Assembly: GCF_033954835.1 (NCBI RefSeq)
Contig: NZ_CP121471.1
Span: 2,474,501-2,538,500, forward strand
Length of the DNA: 64,000 bases
Direction of reading: 5' to 3'
DNA from: Thiorhodovibrio frisius
GTDB lineage: Bacteria; Pseudomonadota; Gammaproteobacteria; Chromatiales; Chromatiaceae
Shown in pieces: positions 8,050-17,400 of this stretch. Under the pieces are notes generated by a model. That model ran no database searches, had not been told where the DNA came from, and saw nothing but the letters and a program-made list of their open reading frames with translations. Within the stretch, counting starts at the first letter, position 1; each line of letters begins with the position of its first letter. Both the position numbers and the translations under genes were made by a program.

Positions 8050-9330
8050 ATGCGAGCCTTTAACCATATAAGTGCGCTGAAGCCACTGATTCGGATTGCA
8101 CTGGTCAGCTGCATTCTGACGCTGGTACAGGGGTGCTCAATGCCTTCTGCAACCCCCATGCCTAACTCCGGTGTGCTGACCGGCACCGACTCGGCACCCA
8201 GGTTTAGACAGGCGTCCTTTCAGTCACAGGACGCCAACAAGCTTGAGCAAATTCTGCGAGCTGACCCAATGCTCGCGGGTTACCTGGACAAAGCCGATCA
8301 ATATCGCATTCAGGTCATCTTTAGCCAAATTGAGCACAATCGGTCTAATCAGCCGCAGTTGATCACCTGGACATTTCGCCAGGATGAGAGCTTCTACTAT
8401 CCGGCAAGTTTGGTGAAGTTGCCGGTCGCGATTTTTGCACTCGAGCGGCTTGAAGAGTTGGGGCTAGATAAGAATGATCGGTTCGAGATCCATCCGGCCA
8501 ATGATTGCAGTCGCTATTCGGCCGATGCCTGCGACACAGTAGAGCAGTGTATCGAACAGATCTTCGTCTACAGCAATAACACCGCCTACAACCGGCTATT
8601 TGAGTTTCTGGGGCGCGATGAAATCAATGATCGCCTGCGCGATCTTGGCTACCAAGGCGTCATCCAACGTCGGTTCAGACCTGGCTGTGGTGGGGATTTG
8701 GGTCTGACCACCGGCGCGGTGACCTTTTATGACCAGAATGGCAATGTCCGCCATCGACAACCTGCGCGGATGAGTCGGCGCGTTTATTCACCGCCAAGAC
8801 CCGACATGCGAGCTGGTCGCAAGACCCGTACCGCAATTGGCCTCATTGACGAGCCAATGGACTTCTCGGACAAGAATTACCTGCCCCTTGCGGATTTCCA
8901 TCAGATGCTCATCACTCTTATCGACCCTTCGGCGGTTCCTAAAGCGAGCCGCTTTGCGCTTAATGCGTCTGATCAGGACTTTTTGCAACAGACAATGGCG
9001 ATGCGCCCGCGGGATGCTGGAGGCAATCAACCCGATAGTTTTCGCAAGTACTTGATGATCGGGGGACAGGCGCGCATGCCGGATACTCTCCAGATTATGA
9101 ATAAGGTCGGCCTCTCTTATGGATTTGTTTCCGATGTTGCATACATTCGCGATACGACAAAAGACGTGGATTTCTTTTTATCTGCGACCATCTATACCAA
9201 TCAAAACCAGATTATGAATGACGCGGTCTATGAGTATGAAACCCTTGGTTATCCCTTTATGCGGGCTCTCGGTCAAGCGATTTATCGCTATGTGCTGAGC
9301 CGTGCAACACAAGGGGGCTCGCCAGAGTGA
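8050..9330 (+). CDS. Lipoprotein serine hydrolase, class A beta-lactamase-like fold
   Basis: This 426-residue product starts with a lipoprotein signal (LVSCILTLVQGC). It then carries the three penicillin-recognising motifs of class A-like enzymes: S-x-x-K in YPASLVKLP, S-x-N in FVYSNNTAYNRL and K-x-G in NKVGLSYGF. About 40 residues of linker precede the catalytic domain. Family members of this type are annotated as beta-lactamase-related serine hydrolases. Without an omega-loop Glu that I can place, I would not predict antibiotic resistance, and a role in peptidoglycan or ester hydrolysis at the outer membrane is as likely. The ATG at 8050 is chosen over the TTG immediately before it. Confidence 0.78.
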   Translation: MRAFNHISALKPLIRIALVSCILTLVQGCSMPSATPMPNSGVLTGTDSAPRFRQASFQSQDANKLEQILRADPMLAGYLDKADQYRIQVIFSQIEHNRSNQPQLITWTFRQDESFYYPASLVKLPVAIFALERLEELGLDKNDRFEIHPANDCSRYSADACDTVEQCIEQIFVYSNNTAYNRLFEFLGRDEINDRLRDLGYQGVIQRRFRPGCGGDLGLTTGAVTFYDQNGNVRHRQPARMSRRVYSPPRPDMRAGRKTRTAIGLIDEPMDFSDKNYLPLADFHQMLITLIDPSAVPKASRFALNASDQDFLQQTMAMRPRDAGGNQPDSFRKYLMIGGQARMPDTLQIMNKVGLSYGFVSDVAYIRDTTKDVDFFLSATIYTNQNQIMNDAVYEYETLGYPFMRALGQAIYRYVLSRATQGGSPE

Positions 9331-9352
9331 ATCAGCCAGATCGAGTGAGGCG

Positions 9353-10597
9353 ATGAGTGAAAGCCAAACACAATTTATTGATGCTGATCAGCTCCGTGTC
9401 GGCATGTATGTCTATCTCGATCTTGGCTGGATGGTGCATCCCTTTTCGGTCAACAACTTCAAAATCAGCTCCGATAGCCAGATCGAGACCATTCGCGGTC
9501 TGGGGCTGAAACGGCTGCGCTGGTCGCCGGAGCTCAGTGATCTGCCGGAAACAGCCGAATCCGAGGCGCCGGCAAGAAAGTCCGAGAGCAAAGCTGATGC
9601 GGCCGAGCAGGGCTTGCTTGCCGAACATGCCAGTCTGGCGCGCTGCGATAGGGAGTTTAATTTTGCTTCGCGCGCTTATCGGGAGATTCTTGCGCAGGTA
9701 AAGACCAGCCCCGAGACGGCACGAGCAAGAATCGATACCATGGTTTGCGGCCTAGTCGACGGTTTGCTCGATCAGGGCGAGTCCATGATTCGCCTGCTGT
9801 CTGAAAACGCAGGGGAGGCATCGTCCCTGCATGCGGTCAATGTGACCGTCATTTCCTTGTTGCTCGGCCAGTGCCTTGGCCTGGATGCCGACGCCCTCAA
9901 ACGGCTCGGGACGGGCGCACTGTTGCATGATATCGGCAAAATTGAATTGCCGTCTCGGATCCGCTGGGGTCAGCATGACCTGTCATCCTCCGAACGGGCT
10001 CTGCTGCACCAACATGCGGAATTCGGGGCCGAGTTGGCTGCCGAGATGCAATTGGATGAGGAGGTTCGGACCATCATCGCGCAGCATCACGAATATGCCG
10101 ATGGCAGCGGTTATCCCCGGCGTCTGCGGGGTGAGGCGCAATCAGCCGCGGCTCGCATTGTTGCGCTGGTCAACCATTACGATAGTCTGTGCAATCCGGC
10201 TAATCCTGGCGCTGCAGTCACGCCGCATCGGGCGCTGTCCTTGATGTATGCCCAATCCAGGGAAAGGTTCGATGCGCACATTCTTGGCGTCTTTATCCGC
10301 ATGATGGGCGTCTATCCGCCTGGTTCCGTGGTGCTACTCACGGATGGTCGTCATGCCCTGGTGGTGTCGGTGAACGCAGCTCGTCCCCTAAAGCCAAGAG
10401 TGTTGATTCACGAGCCGCGCGTGCCGGCGCAGCATGCGCCTGTGGTTGATCTGGGTCAGTATGCCGAGTTGGGCATTCGCGCCAGTATCAAACCCGTGCA
10501 GCTACCGCGAGCGGTGTTCGACTATCTCTCGCCGCGCCAGCGCATGTGCTACTTCTTTGAGCGCGCGCGTCAATCAGATCATGGGCCGCGCGGCTGA
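9353..10597 (+). CDS. HD-GYP domain cyclic-di-GMP phosphodiesterase
   Basis: The 414-residue protein has an N-terminal DUF3391-like segment (FIDADQLRVGMYVYLDLGWM) and a C-terminal HD-GYP domain with intact metal and signature motifs: LHDIGKIELP, HAEFGAELA and HHEYADGSGYPRRL. HD-GYP proteins hydrolyse cyclic-di-GMP to pGpG or GMP. No membrane helix is present, so it is probably cytoplasmic. The ATG at 9353 is preferred to an in-frame GTG at 9302, which lies inside the previous gene. The stop codon overlaps the start of the next gene (TGATG), so this phosphodiesterase is translationally coupled to a diguanylate cyclase/phosphodiesterase. Confidence 0.93.
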   Translation: MSESQTQFIDADQLRVGMYVYLDLGWMVHPFSVNNFKISSDSQIETIRGLGLKRLRWSPELSDLPETAESEAPARKSESKADAAEQGLLAEHASLARCDREFNFASRAYREILAQVKTSPETARARIDTMVCGLVDGLLDQGESMIRLLSENAGEASSLHAVNVTVISLLLGQCLGLDADALKRLGTGALLHDIGKIELPSRIRWGQHDLSSSERALLHQHAEFGAELAAEMQLDEEVRTIIAQHHEYADGSGYPRRLRGEAQSAAARIVALVNHYDSLCNPANPGAAVTPHRALSLMYAQSRERFDAHILGVFIRMMGVYPPGSVVLLTDGRHALVVSVNAARPLKPRVLIHEPRVPAQHAPVVDLGQYAELGIRASIKPVQLPRAVFDYLSPRQRMCYFFERARQSDHGPRG

Positions 10598-13080
10598 TGG
10601 GACCGCCGACTCACTCGCCGGCTGCTACTGGGAGCCTTGCTCCCGGCTCTGCCAGACCTTCTGATTTGGCTGATTGCATCGCGTTCTGGCAGGACGTGAT
10701 CGAGGGACTGATAGAGGGTGTGCTGGTTGTTGAACCGATCGAGTTGCGGATTGTCGCCGCAAACCGTGTCGCGGCGGAGCTGTTCGGCAGGGAAGCACCG
10801 GAGCTGATCGGCTGCCCAGTGGTCGACCTTGCGGTCGTCCCAGAGGATCTCTTCTTCTGGGAGGAAGTTGCCGCCGGTCGCGCCCAGGACTTGCACTCCG
10901 AGACCATGCTGCGCCAGCCGGATGGCACCCTGGTGAACGTGCAGAGGCGGGTCAGTCGGGTGCATTGCCATCACCATCCGAGCCACTATTTTGTTGGCCT
11001 GTGCGACCAGAGTGACCGCCAAGCGGCTGAGACTGAGCTTGAAAAGCTGGTCGCGGAACTGCGGGCCACGCTCGAATCCACTGGCGACGGGATTCTGGTG
11101 ACCGACCTTGACGGCGGCATTCGCGGATTCAATCAGCGATTTGCTGAGTTGTGGAGCCTACCCGATACGCTATTGACCGAGCGCGACGATGCTGGCGTGC
11201 ATGACTGGATGGCGGGGCAGACTCAAGACGCCAGGGCATATATCGCACGCATTGACGATATCCTGCGCGAACCCCTGCTGGAGCTGACGGACATTATCGG
11301 GCTGACCAAGGGCAGGGTGCTCGAACGCGTCACCTTGCCGCAATTCGCGCGGGGCAATCCGATTGGCCGAGTCTATTCTTTTCGGGATATTACCCAACGG
11401 CTCGCGGATGAACAACAGCTTAAGCTGGCCTCGGGCGTTTTTGGTGCCAGCCTTGATGCCATCATGATTACCGGGCCTGACTTTCTCATCGAAGCGGCCA
11501 ATCCCGCCTGCGAGCGTCTCACGGGCTTTGCGACGGCGGAACTGATCGGCCAAAGTCTGGAGCGCATCCTGCCGTTGGTCGGCGAGCTTGGCTCGAACGA
11601 CACCATTGCCCGCGCGCTTGAGCAGGATGGATTCTGGCAAGGCGAGACTCAGCAGCAAAAAAAGGATGGCAGCGCAATTCCCTGCCTGATGTCACTGGTG
11701 CGACTCGCGGACAGCGACGGCAAGCCGGCGAACTACATCGGTTTTGCCAAAGACCTGTCGGAAACCGTAGCCGCCCGGCAGCGCATTGAGCAACTCGCCT
11801 ACACCGACGCTTTAACCGGGCTGCCCAACCGGGTGCAACTGAGCGAGCGCATTGAATTCGCCATTGGTTTTGCACGGCGTGAGCACTCCAGCTTTTCCGT
11901 GCTTTTCATTGACATCGACCGCTTCAAGCAAATCAACGACTCGCTCGGGCATCTCTTCGGCGACCAAGTCCTGATCGAAGTCGCGCGGCGCATCACCGGC
12001 TGTCTGCGTCGGGTTGATACGACTGCCCGCATCGGCGGAGACGAATTTGTCCTGCTGCTGCACCAGAGCGATGCAGCGGGCGCCGAGAAGACCGCGCGAC
12101 GCCTGCTTGAGGTCATGTCGCTGCCGTTTGAGATCGAAGGGATGAAGTTCTCCCTGGGGTGCAGCATCGGGGTGGCGATCTATCCAGAAGACGGCGAGAC
12201 TCTGGACGATTTAATCAAAAACGCCGATAGCGCCATGTATCACGTCAAAGAGCGCGGGCGTGGTGACTTTGGCTTCTACCAGCGACAAATGAACCTCGAC
12301 CTCTTAACCCGGGTGAAGGTTGAGCACGCGCTGCGCGAGGCGCTCGGTCAACAGCGGATCCATTTAGCCTATCAGCCACAACTCGATTTGCGCGGAGACC
12401 GGGTCATCGGAGCCGAGGCGCTGCTGCGCTGGACCGATCCGGAGATGGGCGTGGTGTCACCCGCCGAGTTCATCCCCATTGCCGAAGAGTCAGGTTTCAT
12501 CATCCCGCTCGGTGCCTGGGCGCTGCGAGAAGTCCTGCGGCAGGGCGAGCAGTGGAACGCGCGCGGCATCCGTCTGACGCTGTCGGTCAACGTCTCCGCA
12601 GTGCAATTCCACCATGCCGGATTTGTTGACTCCCTGGTGGAACTACTCAAGGCCAGCACGCTGCCGCCGAGCCAGATCGAACTGGAACTGACAGAGTCGA
12701 TCCTGATTCAGCATGTCGATGAAACCTTGGAGCGACTCAAGGCATTGGCGGATCTTGGCGTCAAACTCGCCATTGACGACTTTGGAACCGGCTATTCGAG
12801 TCTCGGCTATCTTAAACGCTTCCCTATCCACAAACTCAAGATCGATCAATCCTTTGTGCGCGACATTCCGGGTGATGAAAGCGATGCCGCCATTTCTAAG
12901 GCGGTCATCAATTTGGCCCACTCGCTCAATCTGCGTGTCATCGCCGAAGGCGTGGAGAACGAGTCTCAGCGTCAGTTCCTGCTCGCTGCCGGATGCGATG
13001 AGTATCAGGGATATTTATGCTCGCCGGCCGTCGCGCCCGAGGAATTTGCGCGCATGGTTGAACGGCTCAGCTCCAAGTGA
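10597..13080 (+). CDS. PAS-GGDEF-EAL cyclic-di-GMP signalling protein
   Basis: The 827-residue soluble protein has three PAS-like sensor regions in roughly the first 395 residues, then a GGDEF domain (ARIGGDEFVLLL near residue 479) and an EAL domain. The GGDEF active site is intact and an RxxD inhibitory site (RRVD) lies five residues before it, so synthesis is likely feedback-inhibited. The EAL domain also keeps its catalytic motifs (GAEALLRW, ELTES, DDFGTGYSSL, EYQGYL), so both activities are possible, with PAS input setting the balance. Its ATG overlaps the TGA of the HD-GYP gene. Three potential c-di-GMP activities in two coupled genes point to tight local control. Confidence 0.94.
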   Translation: MGPPTHSPAATGSLAPGSARPSDLADCIAFWQDVIEGLIEGVLVVEPIELRIVAANRVAAELFGREAPELIGCPVVDLAVVPEDLFFWEEVAAGRAQDLHSETMLRQPDGTLVNVQRRVSRVHCHHHPSHYFVGLCDQSDRQAAETELEKLVAELRATLESTGDGILVTDLDGGIRGFNQRFAELWSLPDTLLTERDDAGVHDWMAGQTQDARAYIARIDDILREPLLELTDIIGLTKGRVLERVTLPQFARGNPIGRVYSFRDITQRLADEQQLKLASGVFGASLDAIMITGPDFLIEAANPACERLTGFATAELIGQSLERILPLVGELGSNDTIARALEQDGFWQGETQQQKKDGSAIPCLMSLVRLADSDGKPANYIGFAKDLSETVAARQRIEQLAYTDALTGLPNRVQLSERIEFAIGFARREHSSFSVLFIDIDRFKQINDSLGHLFGDQVLIEVARRITGCLRRVDTTARIGGDEFVLLLHQSDAAGAEKTARRLLEVMSLPFEIEGMKFSLGCSIGVAIYPEDGETLDDLIKNADSAMYHVKERGRGDFGFYQRQMNLDLLTRVKVEHALREALGQQRIHLAYQPQLDLRGDRVIGAEALLRWTDPEMGVVSPAEFIPIAEESGFIIPLGAWALREVLRQGEQWNARGIRLTLSVNVSAVQFHHAGFVDSLVELLKASTLPPSQIELELTESILIQHVDETLERLKALADLGVKLAIDDFGTGYSSLGYLKRFPIHKLKIDQSFVRDIPGDESDAAISKAVINLAHSLNLRVIAEGVENESQRQFLLAAGCDEYQGYLCSPAVAPEEFARMVERLSSK

Positions 13081-13189
13081 TGATCGGGCCCGAATTGTCG
13101 AGCCGCTGAAAGACCGCCGCTACACTGCGACTGATGTCTTTGCCGTGACTCATAGGGATGGATTCTCGAACTGGCCTGGACCGCAAGCC

Positions 13190-13426
13190 TTAATCTTCGT
13201 GCGGATAGAGCAGTTGAGAGTCGGTGATTTCCTCTTCTAGATGCGTAATGTCCACGCTTTCCAACTGTTGCAATGCGAGGTCGATATTGATGGGATAACC
13301 TTCTTCATCGGCCGGCTCGTGCATGCGCAGGAAATCAATAAATAGCTTGACGTCCTCCAGAAGGGTTTCGGGTAAGGTCTGAATCTCGTTTTGGAGTTCG
13401 TTTCGCAGTTGTTCCTTGCTAGACAT
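13190..13426 (-). CDS. Small antitoxin-like protein (DUF2281/VapB-like), orphan
   Basis: The 78-residue acidic protein (MSSKEQLRNELQNEIQTLPE start) has the LPETLLEDVKLFIDFLRMHE helix found in small DUF2281-like proteins that often precede PIN-domain toxins. It is a clear paralogue of the product at 22293-22529, which does sit beside a PIN toxin: both share the E-x-KLFIDFL core and a C-terminal YPRE/YPHE-like tail. Here no PIN gene follows. Downstream (110 bases) is the end of the GGDEF-EAL gene, and upstream lies a TIR protein gene on the same strand. The ATG at 13426 follows an AGAGAG ribosome-binding site. It may be an orphan antitoxin or an accessory of the TIR gene. Confidence 0.65.
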   Translation of the reverse strand: MSSKEQLRNELQNEIQTLPETLLEDVKLFIDFLRMHEPADEEGYPINIDLALQQLESVDITHLEEEITDSQLLYPHED

Positions 13427-13492
13427 GGGTCTCTCTTTGCGCCTTTTTGTAAACCTTGTTCGACTCGACCATCTTACCAACTGCCTTGCCGA

Positions 13493-14170
13493 TTAGTCAG
13501 TCCCGGCGCTCGGCGGAGCATTTGGCGCTACATTCGCCGATGCTGATGGCGGAGGTGCTTCCTCTCTGCGCGTCTGTAGCGCTTCTCTGAGACTAAAATA
13601 GCCGTCGTCGAAGGACAACCTGAAGTCCGCAGCCTTGATCCCCTGAAGTGCTTCCGGAGGTTCGGCGTCATCAAGCAATACCGGAAAGATCCGTTTGTTT
13701 TTCTGGACGGCCTTGGCGATGGCCGGATTTGCCCAGTTTGCCGCGATGCTCTGATGAGAAATCACAAAAATGATGTCGCTGCTGCTGTCGAATAACTCCT
13801 TGAGTTTGTCCTCGACATTGTCGCCGACCTGAACCTCTTTCTTGTCCCATAGGACTCTGAAGGGCGCAATTTTCAACGCTTCATAGAGCTTGGCGACGAA
13901 ACGGGCGTCTTGCACGTCATAGAGGATAAAAATCTTGCGGATGTCGTTTTTCCGCAGCGTCGCCAGACTCAACCCGAAGATCATTACTGCTGCCAGACCG
14001 GTCAGCACATAAAGCACAAGCTCAAGCCCGGCTGCGTAGTCGACCCCGCCGAGAAAGACCAGCGCCAGGTAGAACACCACCATCAACCCAAGGATGACGG
14101 CGACGAAATGTGTTACAATTGGCTGTTCTTTCTTTTTCATCGCGATCAGCGGTCTCCAGACCCAAGACAC
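13493..14170 (-). CDS. Membrane-anchored TIR-domain protein
   Basis: The 225-residue product has two predicted membrane helices (VTHFVAVILGLMVVFYLALVFL and a second near residues 48-70), followed by a cytoplasmic TIR-like domain. The domain contains IRKIFILYDVQDARFVAKLY, VLWDKKEVQVGDNVEDKLKE and DIIFVISHQSIAANWANPAI. A Pro/Ala/Ser-rich tail ends the protein. TIR domains in bacteria often hydrolyse NAD in anti-phage defence. The Glu normally found just after the SxxW segment is not evident here (ANWANPAIAKAV), so a scaffold role is also possible. A GTG at 14170 with AGGA five bases upstream is the likely start; an ATG at 14140 is the alternative. A small antitoxin-like gene lies downstream. 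Confidence 0.7.
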   Translation of the reverse strand: MSWVWRPLIAMKKKEQPIVTHFVAVILGLMVVFYLALVFLGGVDYAAGLELVLYVLTGLAAVMIFGLSLATLRKNDIRKIFILYDVQDARFVAKLYEALKIAPFRVLWDKKEVQVGDNVEDKLKELFDSSSDIIFVISHQSIAANWANPAIAKAVQKNKRIFPVLLDDAEPPEALQGIKAADFRLSFDDGYFSLREALQTRREEAPPPSASANVAPNAPPSAGTD

Positions 14171-14476
14171 CAGAATCCTGACCAGTGGAAGTCTATCTTG
14201 TTAAGGCCCACTGGACCGAGGAAATATCATTCAAAGGGCAATCAAGAGGGGGCCCGGTCGAAACGATTTCTGAAGAAGGCCGGCCGTCATGAAGCAACCC
14301 CCTGAACAGGTCAGTGACAACATATCAAACCGCCCCTGGCTCAAAGCGATTACAGAGCGATTCAGGGAGAGCACGTAACAGAGACATGATTCCATCCTAA
14401 ATAGTGCGCTACACTTTGCAAACAACACCGCATGGTGCGTCTGGCGGATGCTCCTGCAAGCGCATAGGTCTTACTT
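14171..14476. other. 306-base intergenic region between divergent genes
   Basis: This gap separates the minus-strand TIR gene from the plus-strand CheB-CheR hybrid, so it must hold promoters for both. I see no confident -35/-10 pair, operator, RNA gene or remnant reading frame in it. Confidence 0.5.
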
Positions 14477-17400
14477 ATGACAACGAAGCAGAATTCTTTC
14501 TCTTCTCCTGACACGCCAAGCGACGGCGAGCCGCAGCCCAGCGAATCACGCGAGGACAGCTTTCCCATCGTCGGCATCGGCGCCTCGGCCGGCGGGCTTG
14601 AGGCGCTTGAGAAGTTTCTCGACCATCTCGACGCGAATCCGGGGATCGCCATTGTGCTGGTGACCCATCTGGACCCCAACCGCAAGAGTCTGATGAGCGA
14701 ACTGCTCGCCAGACATACGCAGATGGCGGTGCATGTGGTGGAGGATGATCAGGAAGTCTGCGTCAATGCCATCCATGTGTTGCCGCCCAACCGCGACATG
14801 ATCATCAAGGACGGGCGGCTCCAGCTCATGGCCCCGGTTGCGGTGCGCGGGGTACGCCACCCGATCGACAGCTTTTTGCGTTCCCTGGCCGAGGATCGTC
14901 GCGAGGATGCGGTCGCCATTATTCTCTCGGGAACTGGCAGCGATGGTACCCAAGGTCTGCGGGAAATCAAGGGCCTGGGCGGCATGACTATTGTTCAGGA
15001 GCCAACCTCGGCCAAATATGAGGGCATGCCGCGCAGCGCGCTGGCCACCGGCCTGGTTGATCTGGCGCTGCCGATTGAGGCCATTCCGGCCAGCCTGCTG
15101 GACTATGCACGTGGCGTCAAAAATCTGGCCAATCATCTGAACGACACCTCCGCGTCCGAAGACACTTCACTCCAGCACAAGTCCGAGGATCCAATTGGTG
15201 GGATTCTCGATCTGATCCGTGAGCGACTGGCGTTCGATTTTACTGACTACAAGCGCGCCACCATTGAGCGGCGCATTGAAAAACGCGCGCTACTCAAGGC
15301 CAGGGGGTCCAAAAAGGACTATTTCGAGCTGTTGCAAGGTGATCGCGACCGGCATGAGCTGCAGGCCTTGCTGAAGGATCTGCTCATTGGCGTCACCAGC
15401 TTTTTTCGCGATCCCGAAGCTTTTGCGCTCTTGGAGCACGAAGTGATGCCGGCGCTGTTGCAGCACAAGAAGCCTGGCGACCCAGTCCGGATCTGGGTGG
15501 CGGGCTGCGCCACCGGTGAGGAAGCCTATTCGGTGGCGATCCTGGTGAGGGAGGCCATGGAGCGGAACAAGCGCGTCGATAACGTGCAAATCTTCGCCAC
15601 CGACATCGACCCCGCAGCGGTCGGATTTGCCCGTACCGGCATCTATCCAACCAGCATCGCCGCAGATATCACGCCCGAACGGCTCGCGCGCTGGTTTCGA
15701 CGCAAGGATGCAGGCTACATCCTGGTCAAATCGGTGCGCGAGTTGATTCTCTTTGCTCCGCATAATCTGCTCAATGATCCGGCATTCTTAAGTCTTGATC
15801 TCGTTGTGTGCCGTAATCTATTAATTTATTTAAACAACGATGCGCAGGATCAGGTCATCCAGCGGTTTTATCAAAGTCTGCTACCCAGGGCCCATCTGCT
15901 ACTGGGGCCATCGGAGGCGGCCTCCCGGTCCACCGATTTGTTTCAGATTCTGGACAAGAAGTGGAGGCTCTTCCAGCGCAGTCCGCTCGAAATGAAGCCG
16001 CGTCAATGGCTGGCTTCAAGCCCGCGCTTTAACGTTCCCAATGAGTCGAACGCGAAACCCTCAACGCTCAAGCGCGAGAGTCCAGCAGCCGTGCTCGATC
16101 GACAGCTCTTGCGCCGTTATGGGCATCCGGCAGTGTTGATCGACGCCTCAATGAACCTGCTCTACTACTTCGGTGATACCTCGCTCTTTTTGATCGATCC
16201 AGAGGGCGAACCAACCTCCAGCCTGATCCGCAAGGCACGCCCCGAGCTGCGCCTGCGTTTGCGCACCGCCGTCCATCAGGCCAGCACCTCCGGCGAGCCG
16301 GTCACGCTCGAGTCCGTTGCCGTCCCCGGCTGTCCGGATCGCTATGCCATCCATGTCGAGCCGCTGAACGAACCAATCTCGGGTGGCTTCGCGGCGGTGA
16401 TTTTCGAGCGGAGCGCACCGACCGCGCTGACGCCGAGTTTGACTGACAGCGCGCCTGAGAACGATACCCGGGTGCTCCGTCTGGAAGAGGAACTTCAGGT
16501 CGCTGGCGAGCACCTGCGCGGCACCGTCGATGAGCTGGAAACCACCAACGAGGAACTTCAGTCATCCAACGAAGAACTCCTGGCCATGAACGAGGATTTG
16601 CAGTCCTCGAACGAAGAACTCGAGGCCTCCCGCGAAGAACTGCAAGCCCTCAATGAGGAGTTGATCACAGTCAATGCCGAGCTCAACGACAAAGTCAACG
16701 CCCTAGAAGACGCCAACAGCGATATCGAAAATCTGCTCACCAGCAGCAATCTGGCGACGCTCTTTGTCGACAAGGAACTCAAGCTGCGCCGCTTCACACC
16801 TGTAGCCAAGGATATCTTTCATATCATGGGCGCCGATTTGGGCCGCCCCCTCGACCATCTCGCCAGCCGACTCGAGGACGCCGAGCCCCTGTCCGTCGAC
16901 TGCGCCAAAGTGCTTGCATCCATGGAGCCGCTGGAGCGCCAGGTCGCCACCAACGACGGTCGGCATTATCTGATGCGGCTCAGCCCCTACCGCAGTGTCG
17001 ATGAGAGCGTTGACGGCGTCATCCTGACCTTTGTGGATTTCACCGATCGCCACAAGGCTGAGATGCGCCTCGAGCACCTGGTTGAGGAGCGCACGCGTGA
17101 GATTCGCGAGCGCGACGCACTCATGACCTCAATGCTGCAAGCCTATCCGGGTGGTTGGATCATGGTGCTCGATGACGCGCGCCGCTGCCTGTTTGCCCAA
17201 GGTCGAGGACTCGCGGCAATCGGCATGCAGCCAACCGATGCGATCAGTGGCAGCGCGGAGCCTGTCACCTTGGCCAACGAATTACCCGTCGCCATCGCGC
17301 GCGCCTTCAACGGCGAAACCCTGGACTGCGACTATGCGCTTGCGGGCCAGCACTTCATTTTGACGGCCTCACCCCTGCAGAACGGCAGCGATGAGATCGA

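Noticed and set aside
8050-9330. An antibiotic-resistance beta-lactamase
   Set aside because: The class A-like motifs are present, but the protein is a lipoprotein with a long linker, and an omega-loop Glu could not be placed, so resistance is not supported.
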